Made by a program: the position numbers and the translations under genes
Shown: piece after piece, positions 26,531 to 34,307 of the stretch
Layout of the letters: every line of letters starts with the position of its first letter
How positions within the stretch are numbered: position 1 is the stretch's first letter
Notes under the pieces: model-generated
Database searches by the model: none
What the model saw: the letters and a program-made list of their open reading frames with translations, nothing else
What the model was told of the DNA's origin: nothing
Source: Streptomyces cylindrosporus
GTDB lineage: Bacteria > Actinomycetota > Actinomycetes > Streptomycetales > Streptomycetaceae
Direction of reading: 5' to 3'
DNA length: 64,000 nucleotides
NCBI RefSeq assembly: GCF_022698165.1
Contig: NZ_JALDAY010000011.1
Location: 248,001 to 312,000, forward strand

Positions 26531-27082
26531 GTGGCGAACGGCAGCTCCGGATTCGTGTTCGGGCTCACCACGGCGGCTCTCGTGACGGTCGGGGTCCTCG
26601 GCTACCAGGCCTCCGCGACCGTCCCCGCGAACCTGGGCAAGGCGCACGCGAGCGCCTCCCCGGCGGCCGCCGTCAAGGCACCGCGCGACAAGCGGAACCC
26701 CACCGCCCTGCCGGGGAACTCCGGCACCGGCGAGCGGGTCGTGTACTCGCTGGACGACGACCGCGTCTGGCTGGTCGACGCCCGCAACAAGGTCACCCGC
26801 ACCTTCGAGGTCACCCCCGGCAGCGTCGACCCGCTCCCGGGCACCTATCCGGTCACCTCCCGCTCGAACACGATCACCGGCACCGACGGCACCCCCATCG
26901 AGCACGTGGTCCGCTTCGCGAACGTGGACGGCGTCGCGGTCGGCTTCAGCGCGGCGGTGAAGGAGCCCAAGTCGGCCCCGGACCCGGGCGTGCGCACGGG
27001 CGGGGTCCGCGAGTCGCGCGCGGACGGCGACGCGATGTGGGAGTTCGCGACGATCGGCGCGAACGTGGTCGTGATCCGCTAG
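26531..27082 (+). CDS. Membrane-anchored protein with YkuD-like half domain
   Basis: About 183 residues. An N-terminal membrane segment (FVFGLTTAALVTVGVLGYQ) leads to an external domain. ERVVYSLDDDRVWLVDARNKV, TFEVTPGSVDPLPGTYPV and AVGFSAAV resemble the first strands of L,D-transpeptidase (YkuD) domains. The catalytic SxGC and preceding histidine block are absent, so it is probably not an active transpeptidase. GTG 26531 was chosen for position before the membrane segment; a GGTGGG site is nearby. It is divergent from tsaB and its stop overlaps that of the next small gene by 4 bp. Confidence 0.75.
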   Translation: MANGSSGFVFGLTTAALVTVGVLGYQASATVPANLGKAHASASPAAAVKAPRDKRNPTALPGNSGTGERVVYSLDDDRVWLVDARNKVTRTFEVTPGSVDPLPGTYPVTSRSNTITGTDGTPIEHVVRFANVDGVAVGFSAAVKEPKSAPDPGVRTGGVRESRADGDAMWEFATIGANVVVIR

Positions 27083-27249
27083 GCCGCTTCCCTGCGCTGC
27101 TGCACCGGCTGCTTCGACACGTCCGGATCGGGGAGCCGTGGCGGGGTCGAGATCGCGCTGGCCGCGGCGCACGACGCCAGCAGCTCGCGCATGGACACAC
27201 CCGCGACGACGGCGTACGGCTTCTGCTCGTTGCTCTCGGTGGCCGGCAT
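27079..27249 (-). CDS. 56-residue conserved-type small protein
   Basis: A short gene encoding 56 residues, MPATESNEQKPYAVVAGVSM at the start, then RELLASCAAASAISTPPRLP and a charged end DPDVSKQPVQQRREAA. A textbook GGAGG site lies six bases before ATG 27249, and codon use is clearly coding (strong G/C third positions). It contains one cysteine and no membrane segment. Its stop TAG overlaps the stop of the convergent YkuD-like gene. A perfect 22-bp palindrome sits 30 bp upstream. I do not recognise a named family. A short secreted or regulatory peptide is possible. Confidence 0.75.
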   Translation of the reverse strand: MPATESNEQKPYAVVAGVSMRELLASCAAASAISTPPRLPDPDVSKQPVQQRREAA

Positions 27250-27278
27250 GGACGCCTCCTGAGGACCCGGGGGCGGGC

Positions 27279-27300
27279 GTAGTTAGGTAGACCTAACTAC
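27279..27300. promoter_or_regulatory. Perfect palindrome, probable operator
   Basis: GTAGTTAGGT (27279-27288), AG, then ACCTAACTAC (27291-27300): arms of 10 bp with two central bases. The half-sites TTAGGT/ACCTAA resemble iron-box (DmdR/IdeR) arms but lie closer together than in the 19-bp consensus. The site is in the promoter region of the 56-codon gene. Confidence 0.75.
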
Positions 27301-27395
27301 GAGCTGGGTACCATGTGACCACGCGCAAGACGCCGAATGCAATATCTTGCCGACGTCTTGTCGGAAACGTTCACGGAAATGTCCGTACGCCGGGC

Positions 27396-27425
27396 CTGGA
27401 GACGTCAGGTCTGGAGACGTCAGGC
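27396..27425. repeat. Tandem 15-bp repeat at the end of tsaE
   Basis: CTGGAGACGTCAGGT occurs twice, at 27396-27410 and 27411-27425 (last base differs). The second copy contains the tsaE stop codon. It looks like a local duplication. Confidence 0.8.
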
Positions 27426-27932
27426 TGACAGCACGCTCAGGTCCACCATCGCCCAGCGCTCCCCGAGCCCCGTCACGGTGACGTGCCGCACCTCGTCCGT
27501 CGTATCGCCGACGGCCCGGTGGATTACGACGTTCAGGCGGTCGTCGGTCAGCTCCTCGACCTTGCCCTCGCCCCACTCGACGACGATCACCGAGTCGGAC
27601 AGCGAGACGTCCAGGTCGAGGTCCTCCATCTCGTCCAGTCCGCCGCCCAGCCGGTACGCGTCCACGTGCACGAGCGGCGGCCCGTCGCCCAGCGACGGAT
27701 GCACCCGGGCGATCACGAACGTCGGCGAGGTCACCGCCCCGCGCACGCCGAGCCCCTCGCCGAGCCCGCGGGTCAGCGTCGTCTTGCCCGCGCCGAGCTC
27801 GCCGTTGAGCATCACGAGGTCACCGGCGCGCAGCAGCTTGGCGAGCCGACGGCCCAGGTCGAGCATCTGCTCGGGGGACGTGACGGTCAGCTGGGTCTCA
27901 ACCGGGTTGTGCGGTGCTGCTGGTGCTTCCAT
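27420..27932 (-). CDS. tsaE: tRNA t6A biosynthesis ATPase TsaE
   Basis: A 170-residue P-loop protein that drives turnover of the TsaB-TsaD complex. Walker A GELGAGKTTL lies at residues 44-53. TSPTFVIARVH, HVDAYRL and VIVVEWGEGKVEEL are the family blocks. ATG 27932 overlaps the 3' end of the alpha/beta hydrolase gene by 35 bp. It is on the same strand as alr and the hydrolase, separate from tsaB-tsaD. Confidence 0.95.
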   Translation of the reverse strand: MEAPAAPHNPVETQLTVTSPEQMLDLGRRLAKLLRAGDLVMLNGELGAGKTTLTRGLGEGLGVRGAVTSPTFVIARVHPSLGDGPPLVHVDAYRLGGGLDEMEDLDLDVSLSDSVIVVEWGEGKVEELTDDRLNVVIHRAVGDTTDEVRHVTVTGLGERWAMVDLSVLSA

Positions 27933-29139
27933 AGCCACCCACGGTAGCCCCTGCGGGCACGGCACCCGCACGGGTGAGGAGGTCGGCGAGCCGGTCGGTG
28001 ACCACTTCCGGGTGTTCCAGCATCACCAGGTGCCCGGCGTCCGGAACCAGCACCAGCTCGGCGTCCGGCAGCAGGTCGGCGATCGCCTCGCTGTGCTCAC
28101 TCGGCGTGACGAGGTCGCCGATCCCGGCCAGCACCAGCACCGGCAGGTCCGCGAAGTACGCGAGCGCCTCGGTCTTGTCGTGGTCGGTGAAGGCCGGGTA
28201 GAACTCGGCGACCACGTCGATCGGCGTCCCCTCGATCATCCGCTCGGCGAACCGGGCGACGGCCGGGTCGACGTCCCGGGAGGCGAACGAGTACCGCTTG
28301 ATGATCCCGGCGAACAGGTCGGCGGTGGCCCGCCGCCCCTTCTCCACCAGCGCCGCCTGCTGCCCGAGCGCCTTCAGCACGCCCGGCAGCACCCGCCGTA
28401 CGGCATTCACACCCGCGACGGGCAACCCGAAGTTGACCTCGCCGAGCCTTCCGGACGACGTACCGACAAGCGCGACCGCGACGACCCGGTCGCGGATCAG
28501 CTCGGGGTACTGGTCGGCCAGCGCCATCACGGTCATGCCGCCCATGGAGTGCCCGACGAGCACGATCGGCCCGTCCGGCACGGCCGCGTCGATCACGGCC
28601 TTCAGATCGCGCCCCAGCTGGTCGATGTCGACCGGCACCCCGTCCTGCACCTGCCGCACCCCGCGCCCGGACCGCCCGTGGCTGCGCTGGTCCCAGTGCA
28701 CGGTCCGTACGACACCGCGCAGCGCCGCGCGCTGGAAGTGCCAGGAGTCCTGGCTGAGGCAGTAGCCGTGGCTGAAGACGACGGTGACCGGGGCGGGCGC
28801 CTTCCGCCCGAACAGCCGTCGGCGGCGCGGGCTGAGCGGCGGTACGGCGGCCGGGTCGACGTCGTCGACCTCGTAGTACAGCTCCGTGCCGTCGTCGGCG
28901 TACGCCTTGCCGGGTGTGCCGCGCAGTGAGCCGTACGGTCCCGTCGAGTCGAGCGCGAGCCGTGCCTTCTTCCTCATCCCGCGGCCGACGGTGAGCCGCT
29001 CGATGGCGACGCCGGCCGCGGCCCCGGCGGCCACCACGCCTATCGCGGCGCCCGCGATGCCGGTCGCCCTGCGCCAGTTCCCGGCCGCCCCCGTGGCGGA
29101 GGCGACGGCTGCGACGGCCTCCGCACTGCTCTCGCTCAC
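27898..29139 (-). CDS. Alpha/beta hydrolase, membrane-associated
   Basis: A 413-residue alpha/beta-fold hydrolase. The N-terminal 45 residues contain an Ala/Gly-rich hydrophobic segment (GIAGAAIGVVAAGAAAGVAI), probably a membrane anchor. The oxyanion region VFSHGYCLSQ, the nucleophile elbow GHSMGGM (Ser near 198), and the histidine of PDAGHLVMLEHP complete the catalytic site; the Asp lies near ADLPVLVLAGIGD. The substrate is unknown. It follows alr on the same strand and overlaps tsaE, so all three may be transcribed together. GTG 29139 has a GAGGAG site. Confidence 0.9.
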   Translation of the reverse strand: MSESSAEAVAAVASATGAAGNWRRATGIAGAAIGVVAAGAAAGVAIERLTVGRGMRKKARLALDSTGPYGSLRGTPGKAYADDGTELYYEVDDVDPAAVPPLSPRRRRLFGRKAPAPVTVVFSHGYCLSQDSWHFQRAALRGVVRTVHWDQRSHGRSGRGVRQVQDGVPVDIDQLGRDLKAVIDAAVPDGPIVLVGHSMGGMTVMALADQYPELIRDRVVAVALVGTSSGRLGEVNFGLPVAGVNAVRRVLPGVLKALGQQAALVEKGRRATADLFAGIIKRYSFASRDVDPAVARFAERMIEGTPIDVVAEFYPAFTDHDKTEALAYFADLPVLVLAGIGDLVTPSEHSEAIADLLPDAELVLVPDAGHLVMLEHPEVVTDRLADLLTRAGAVPAGATVGGYGSTSSTAQPG

Positions 29140-29268
29140 GTACCGCTCCTCTTCGCCGGACTCTCGTTCACTGGGTCGGGTGATACACGTGTTACCAATG
29201 TTGCCTGTGTTACTGATGCTGCCGGTGCTGTACCGCTGTCGGACGGTGTCGACGGCCCCTTGTGCCGC

Positions 29269-30438
29269 TTACCCGCTTTGTTCCTCATTCACGTAGACGC
29301 GGGGAACACGCGTTCCGATCCGGGTGACGATCTCGTATGCGATGGTGCCCGCGGCCTGCGCCCAGTCCTCGGCGGTGGGCTCGCCCCGGTCGCCGGGCCC
29401 GAAGAGGATCGCCTCCGCGCCGGCCTCCGGCTCGTCCCCGCCGAGGTCGACCACGAACTGGTCCATCGCGACCCGCCCCGCGACCGTGCGCCACTTGCCG
29501 CCGACCAGGACGGGTCCGGTGCCGGAGGCGTGTCGCGGGATGCCGTCGGCGTAACCGACCGGCACCAGGCCGAGGGTCGTCTCGCCGGGGGTGACGTACT
29601 TGTGCCCGTAACTGACGCCGTGGCCCCCCGGGACGTGCTTCACCAGGGCGATGTTGGCCGCGAGCGTCATCACGGGACGCAGTCCGAAGTCGGCGGGGGT
29701 GCCGACCTCGGGGCTCGGCGAGATGCCGTAGAGCGCGATCCCGGTCCGTACGAGGTCGAAGTGGGTGTCGGGCCGGGTGAGGGTGGCGGGCGAGTTGGCG
29801 ATGTGCCGCACCTCGGGGCGGACGCCCCGCTGCTCGGCGTACGCGAGCATCTCCCGGAAGAGGGCGAGCTGGGCGTCGACGGAGGGGTGGCCGGGTTCGT
29901 CGGCGCAGGCGAAGTGCGACCACAGCCCGGTGACGCGCACGAGTCCGGCGCGCTCGGCCTCGACCGCCGCGCCGACCAGCTCGGCCCAGTCGGCGCCCGG
30001 CTGACAGCCGTTGCGCCCGAGCCCGGTGTCGCCCTTGAGCTGCACGCGCGCGACGAGGCCGGCCGCGCGGGCCGCCGCGGTGACCTCCTCCAGCGCCCAC
30101 ATGTCGCTCACCGACACGTCGATGTCGGCCTCGACGGCCTCCCGCCAGGGCCCGCCCGGCGTCCACAGCCAGCACATGAGCCGCCCGCGCAGCCCGGCCG
30201 CCCGCAGCGCGAGCGCCTCCTCGGGCGTGGCGGTCCCGAGCCAGCCGGCCCCCGCCTCGACGGCCGCCCGCGCACACGCCACGGCCCCGTGCCCGTACGC
30301 CTCGGACTTCACGACGGCCATGAGCTGCGCACCCGGCGCGAGGGCGCGCAGGGCACGCACGTTGGCCCGCAGGGCGACCAGGTCGATCTCGGCTCGGGCC
30401 CGCAGGGAAGCGGCAGGGGCGGCAGCAGTCTCACTCAT
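29269..30438 (-). CDS. alr: Alanine racemase
   Basis: A 389-residue PLP-dependent enzyme that makes D-alanine for peptidoglycan. The PLP lysine is Lys44 in VVKSEAYGHG (the motif here has Ser-Glu where Ala-Asn or Ala-Asp is more usual). The catalytic tyrosine is in GVSYGHKYVTPGE near residue 278. LVRTGIALYG, GYADGIPRHAS and RVAMDQFVVDLGG complete the two domains. It opens the alr / alpha/beta-hydrolase / tsaE run, a common actinobacterial order. Confidence 0.97.
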   Translation of the reverse strand: MSETAAAPAASLRARAEIDLVALRANVRALRALAPGAQLMAVVKSEAYGHGAVACARAAVEAGAGWLGTATPEEALALRAAGLRGRLMCWLWTPGGPWREAVEADIDVSVSDMWALEEVTAAARAAGLVARVQLKGDTGLGRNGCQPGADWAELVGAAVEAERAGLVRVTGLWSHFACADEPGHPSVDAQLALFREMLAYAEQRGVRPEVRHIANSPATLTRPDTHFDLVRTGIALYGISPSPEVGTPADFGLRPVMTLAANIALVKHVPGGHGVSYGHKYVTPGETTLGLVPVGYADGIPRHASGTGPVLVGGKWRTVAGRVAMDQFVVDLGGDEPEAGAEAILFGPGDRGEPTAEDWAQAAGTIAYEIVTRIGTRVPRVYVNEEQSG

Positions 30439-30483
30439 GACGCCCCCAGTGTCTCAGAGGGGTCGGACACTCCCGGCGGACGC

Positions 30484-31389
30484 CTACGCCCCGGGCCGCC
30501 GCCCCCACACGTACACCCGGTCGCCCTTCCTCAGCACCCCCCACAGCTTCTTCGCGTCCCCGAGCCGCAGATTGACGCACCCCCACGACCCGACGGTGGT
30601 GTAGATGCTCCCGTAGACGGCGTGAAAGGCCTGCCCGCCGTCGAAGAACTGGGCATACGGCATGGGCGAGTTGTAGAGCGTCGACCAGTGGTTCTTGTGC
30701 CGCCAGTAGATCTTGTGCCAGCCGGGCCGGGTCCGGTGCCCGGCCCGTCCGCTCCGCATCGGCACGGGCCCGAAGACGACCTTCTTCCCCTTCTGCACCC
30801 AGGTCAGCTGCCGGTTCAGATCGACACAGGCGACCCGATACCGCCGCACCGGACACTTCTTCCCGGCGTTGGGATTCTTCCTGGCGCCGATGAGCTGCAT
30901 GGTGGCCCAGGTGACGGGCCCGGCGAACCCGATGGCGGGCTTGATCCCGTGCTTCACCTGGAACTTCCGGATGGCCCGGCAGTCCGCCGCCGACTGCTTC
31001 CCGTCCACCCTCAGCTTCAGCCACCGCTCGACGCCCCGCTGGTAGGGCCCGGTCCGCTTGCTGCACGCGACCTTCCCGACGGCGTCCCCGAGCGGCACGT
31101 ACTCGACGAGGTCGTACGTCCCCACCGCCGCGTCCCGCGGTTCGACGGCGTCCTCGGCGGCGCTGGGCGCGTACACCTTCGGCGCGAGCACCTGGTCGGG
31201 CGTGTCGATCTGCCAGGGCTGGGCGGGACCGGGCGCGACACCGGGGACCAGCTCGGCCTCCGGGCCGGGGGCGGGGACGGGGGGTGCGGGGACCGGCGGC
31301 GCGGCCAGGGCTTCGGTGCCCAGGGGCATGGCGGTGACGACGGCCAGCGCCACCGCGACACTCCGGCATGCGATACGTGTACTGATCAT
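30484..31389 (-). CDS. Secreted L,D-transpeptidase (YkuD) with peptidoglycan-binding domain
   Basis: A 301-residue exported protein. A signal peptide (SVAVALAVVTAMPLGTEALA) is followed by a proline-rich linker of about 40 residues, a PG_binding_1-like domain (about 115-170, RAIRKFQVKHGIKP) and a YkuD catalytic domain (about 185-300). The active site HAVYG...SWGCVNL has His256 and Cys271. These enzymes make 3-3 cross-links or modify peptidoglycan. ATG 31389 was preferred over an upstream in-frame start at 31413 because it directly opens the signal peptide. It is divergent from the VOC gene across a repeat-rich promoter region. Confidence 0.92.
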   Translation of the reverse strand: MISTRIACRSVAVALAVVTAMPLGTEALAAPPVPAPPVPAPGPEAELVPGVAPGPAQPWQIDTPDQVLAPKVYAPSAAEDAVEPRDAAVGTYDLVEYVPLGDAVGKVACSKRTGPYQRGVERWLKLRVDGKQSAADCRAIRKFQVKHGIKPAIGFAGPVTWATMQLIGARKNPNAGKKCPVRRYRVACVDLNRQLTWVQKGKKVVFGPVPMRSGRAGHRTRPGWHKIYWRHKNHWSTLYNSPMPYAQFFDGGQAFHAVYGSIYTTVGSWGCVNLRLGDAKKLWGVLRKGDRVYVWGRRPGA

Positions 31390-31440
31390 GCGATCAGAGA
31401 AACGCGCGGACAAGGGGAAGCCGGGGCGGCGCGCGGCCGG

Positions 31441-31485
31441 GTCACCCTTATTCAGGCTTATTCAGGCCGTCGAGTCACCCTTATT
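31441..31485. repeat. Direct repeats in the LDT-VOC divergent promoter region
   Basis: GTCACCCTTATT occurs at 31441-31452 and 31474-31485, and CTTATTCAGG occurs twice in tandem at 31447-31456 and 31457-31466. These lie between two divergent genes and may be regulator half-sites. Confidence 0.6.
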
Positions 31486-31523
31486 GAGGAGCGGGCCTAG
31501 GCTGGGGTCAGGAGGTGGTGGAC

Positions 31524-31901
31524 ATGTTGGCAGAAACCCCCCTGAACCCCGTGATCCCGGCCAGTGACCTGGGCAGGGCCAAGCGCTTCTACGGCGACAC
31601 ACTCGGACTCAAGGCGGTCATGGACGGGGAGGAGTTCGCGGTCTTCGAGTCCGGCGGCAGCCAGTTCTCCCTCTACTCCACCCCGAGCGGCGGCAAGGCC
31701 GCCCACACGCTGGCCACCTGGCTGGTCGGCGACCTCGACACGGAGATGGCGGATCTGCGCGGCCGGGGGGTCACGTTCGAGGAGTACGACCAGCCCGGCC
31801 TGAAGACGGTGAACGGGGTCGCGGAGGACGACGGGATGCGGGCGGCGTGGTTCAAGGACAGCGAGGGGAACATCCTCTGTATCACGCAGCAGGTTCAGTA
31901 G
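31524..31901 (+). CDS. VOC family (glyoxalase/bleomycin-resistance fold) protein
   Basis: A 125-residue vicinal-oxygen-chelate protein of two beta-alpha-beta-beta-beta repeats. NPVIPASDLGRAKRFYGDTLGL opens the fold and WFKDSEGNILCITQ closes it. Metal-binding residues are not clearly the full glyoxalase I set, so binding or resistance function cannot be chosen. ATG 31524 lies eight bases after AGGAGG, better than the GTGs at 31515 and 31518. It is convergent with nnr. Confidence 0.9.
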   Translation: MLAETPLNPVIPASDLGRAKRFYGDTLGLKAVMDGEEFAVFESGGSQFSLYSTPSGGKAAHTLATWLVGDLDTEMADLRGRGVTFEEYDQPGLKTVNGVAEDDGMRAAWFKDSEGNILCITQQVQ

Positions 31902-31919
31902 CCGAGCGACTCCGGACGG

Positions 31920-33878
31920 TCAGCCCCGTACGCCCCGCGCGTCCCGTAGATCGCGCACATCCCGCACATCCCGCACATCCCGCCAGGCCCCCGGAATCGC
32001 GTCCGCGACGTCGTGCGCGCCGGCCGGAGCGCCGTCGGCGGCGAACCTGCCGGCCAGCCCGTGCAGATAGGCGCCCACGCTCCCCGCGTCCAGGGCGGAC
32101 AACCCGGCTGCCAGCAAGGAGCCGGTAAGCCCGGACAGCACGTCCCCGCTGCCGGCGGTGGCGAGCCACGGCGTCCCGGTCGCGTTGACGCGTACGGCTG
32201 TGCCGCCCGGGTCGGCGACGAGGGTGGTCGAGCCCTTGAGCAGGACGGTCGCCCGGTAGCGGGAGGCGAGTTCGCGCGCCCACTTGAGCCGGGCCCCCTC
32301 GACCTCTTCCCTGGACACTCCCAGCAGGGCGGCGGCTTCCCCTGCGTGCGGGGTCATGAGAGTGGGCGCGTCACGACGCCGTACGGCATCCCGCTCGGCG
32401 AGCCGCAGCCCGTCCGCGTCGATCAACACGGGCACGTCGGCCTCCAGCACCTCGGCGACGGTCCCGGCGTCGTCCCCTGCGCCGGGTCCGACGACCCAGG
32501 CCTGCACGCGCCCGGCCTTGGCGGGTCCTTGATCCGACACGAGGGTCTCGGGGAACCGCGAGATGACGGCGCCGCCGGCGGGCCCGACGTACCGAACGGC
32601 CCCCGCTCCGCCCCTCAACGCCCCCGACACGGCAAGCACGGCGGCTCCCGGATACCGCGCGGACCCGGCGGCGATCCCGACGACTCCCCGCCGGTACTTG
32701 TCGCTCTCGGCACCGGGCATCGGCAGCAGCCGCGCCACGTCGGCGTGCTGCAGGGCCTCCAGTTCCGGCTCATCGGGCAGTACGACGCCCAGCCCGATGT
32801 CGACGAGCCGCACCGACCCGGCGTACTCCCGCGCGGGATCGATGAGCAACCCCGGCTTGTGGGTCCCGAAGGTGACGGTGAGGTCGGCCCGGACGGCGAC
32901 GCCGGGCACTTCACCGGAGTCGGCGTCGACACCGCTGGGCAGATCGACGGCGACGACGGGGACACGGGACTCGGCGAGGAGACCGGCCAACTCGGCTGCT
33001 CCTGGCCGGAGTCCACCCTTGCCGCCGATACCGACGATGCCGTCGATGACGAGGTCGGCGCGGAGGATGGCTTCTTCGGTGGGGGTGATACCGGCGGCGG
33101 TGGCGGCGCTGTCATGACGGGGGGTGGCGGCGGGGGTGCTTTGCTTTGCCGGGGCTGACGGGTTCGCTGGGGCTTCTGCCGGGGCTGCTGGCTCCGCTGG
33201 GGCTTCTGCCGGGGCCGTTGAGGCTTCTGTCGGGGCCGCCGGGGCTGGCTGCCCTGCCGCCTGGCCTGCCTGGTCTAGCTGTCCGGGCTGTCCGGGCTGT
33301 CCGGGCTGTCCCGGCTGTCCCGGCTTGCCTAGCTCTCCAGGCTGGCCTGCCTGCCCGCTCTGCGCTGCCTGCCGTAGCTGCCCTGGCTGCTCCGGCTGCC
33401 CTGGCTGTCCGGGCTGCCCTGCCGACCCCGCCGAGCCCGCTGGCCCTGCCGACCCTGCCGACCCAGCCGACCCTGCCGACCCTGCCGACCCAGCCGACCC
33501 AGCCGACCCAGCCGACCCAGCCGACCCAGCCGACCCAGCCGACCCAGCCGACCCAGCCGACCCAGCTTCAAGGGTCCGCCCCCCGGCCCGCCGCAGCGCC
33601 GCCAGGCCCCCCGCGTGCACCCGCTCGGGCGCCAGCAGCACGGCCGTCACCCCCGCCCCGCGCCGGGCGAGCCGAGCGCCGGCGTACAGGGCGTCGCCCC
33701 CGTTGTCGCCGCTGCCGACCAGCAGCACGACCCGGCTGCCGTAGACCTTCCCGAGCAGATCCGCGCAGGCGGCGGCCAGCCCCGCGGCGGCCCGCTGCAT
33801 CAACGCCCCTTCGGGAAGCCGCGCCATGAGCTCGCGCTCGGCGGCCCTTACTGTCTCAACGCCGTAGGCAGTACGCAT
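31920..33878 (-). CDS. nnr: Bifunctional NAD(P)H-hydrate epimerase/dehydratase with collagen-like insertion
   Basis: A 652-residue enzyme that repairs hydrated NAD(P)H. Residues 1 to about 100 begin the YjeF_N epimerase (VETVRAAERELMAR, VLLVGSGDNGGDALYAGARL). The domain resumes near residue 270 (ADLVIDGIVGIGGKGGLRPG, VVAVDLPSGVDADSG). A carbohydrate-kinase-type dehydratase follows (TLMTPHAGEAAALLG, ATAGSGDVLSGLTGS). Between them sit about 165 extra residues of Gly-X-Y type (GSA repeats, then GQP repeats, then a PA-rich stretch), absent from normal Nnr. The C-terminus ends in DVRDVRDVRD-type repeats. It follows acpS by 16 bp. Confidence 0.93.
   Translation of the reverse strand: MRTAYGVETVRAAERELMARLPEGALMQRAAAGLAAACADLLGKVYGSRVVLLVGSGDNGGDALYAGARLARRGAGVTAVLLAPERVHAGGLAALRRAGGRTLEAGSAGSAGSAGSAGSAGSAGSAGSAGSAGSAGSAGSAGSAGPAGSAGSAGQPGQPGQPEQPGQLRQAAQSGQAGQPGELGKPGQPGQPGQPGQPGQLDQAGQAAGQPAPAAPTEASTAPAEAPAEPAAPAEAPANPSAPAKQSTPAATPRHDSAATAAGITPTEEAILRADLVIDGIVGIGGKGGLRPGAAELAGLLAESRVPVVAVDLPSGVDADSGEVPGVAVRADLTVTFGTHKPGLLIDPAREYAGSVRLVDIGLGVVLPDEPELEALQHADVARLLPMPGAESDKYRRGVVGIAAGSARYPGAAVLAVSGALRGGAGAVRYVGPAGGAVISRFPETLVSDQGPAKAGRVQAWVVGPGAGDDAGTVAEVLEADVPVLIDADGLRLAERDAVRRRDAPTLMTPHAGEAAALLGVSREEVEGARLKWARELASRYRATVLLKGSTTLVADPGGTAVRVNATGTPWLATAGSGDVLSGLTGSLLAAGLSALDAGSVGAYLHGLAGRFAADGAPAGAHDVADAIPGAWRDVRDVRDVRDLRDARGVRG
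33416..33569. repeat. 9-bp tandem repeats inside nnr
   Basis: The unit CCGACCCAG or its near variant CCGACCCTG is repeated many times head to tail between about 33421 and 33567, with at least eight exact copies in the right half (33484 onward). On the coding strand it reads Gly-Ser-Ala. A second GQP-coding block (CTGTCCGGG units) lies at about 33282-33340. Confidence 0.9.
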
Positions 33879-33894
33879 GCGACCGAGTCTGCCC

Positions 33895-34266
33895 TCAGCC
33901 TTCGGCGATCACCACCGCCGAGGCCACGCCGGCGTCATGGCTGAGGGACACGTGCCACGACCGCACGCCGAGTTCCGCAGCCCGCGCGGCGACGGTTCCC
34001 TTCACCCGCAACCGAGGCTGCCCGCTCTCCTCGACATACACCTCGGCGTCGGTCCAGTGCAGCCCGGCGGGCGCCCCGAGCGCCTTGGCCAGGGCCTCCT
34101 TGGCGGCGAACCGCGCGGCGAGCGACGCAACCCCCCGCCGCTCACCACTGGCCAACAACAACTCACTCTCGACGAACAGCCGTTCCGCCATCCCGGGCGT
34201 CCGCTTCAGCGACGCCTCGAACCGCTCGATCTCGGCCACGTCGATACCGACGCCGATGATGCTCAT
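33895..34266 (-). CDS. acpS: Holo-[acyl-carrier-protein] synthase
   Basis: A 123-residue phosphopantetheinyl transferase that moves the pantetheine arm from CoA to acyl carrier proteins. MSIIGVGIDVAEIERF holds the metal-binding Asp9, and RFAAKEALAKALG holds the catalytic Glu57 and lysine. SWHVSLSHDAGVASAVVIAE is the conserved end. Start ATG 34266. It is first in a unit with nnr. Confidence 0.97.
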   Translation of the reverse strand: MSIIGVGIDVAEIERFEASLKRTPGMAERLFVESELLLASGERRGVASLAARFAAKEALAKALGAPAGLHWTDAEVYVEESGQPRLRVKGTVAARAAELGVRSWHVSLSHDAGVASAVVIAEG

Positions 34267-34307
34267 CCGGGCACTCTACGATCTGACGGCCACCGGAGAA
34301 CTAACTC

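Noticed and set aside
27301..27419. Iron-box gene cluster for siderophores
   Set aside because: The palindrome resembles an iron box only in its arms, and no siderophore gene is nearby.
33484..33567. CRISPR-like array
   Set aside because: Short 9-bp tandem repeats without spacers, inside a coding frame.
33124..33744. Plus-strand frame of GCPGCPG and PADPADP repeats
   Set aside because: Antisense of the nnr repeat array; no ribosome site and no partner.
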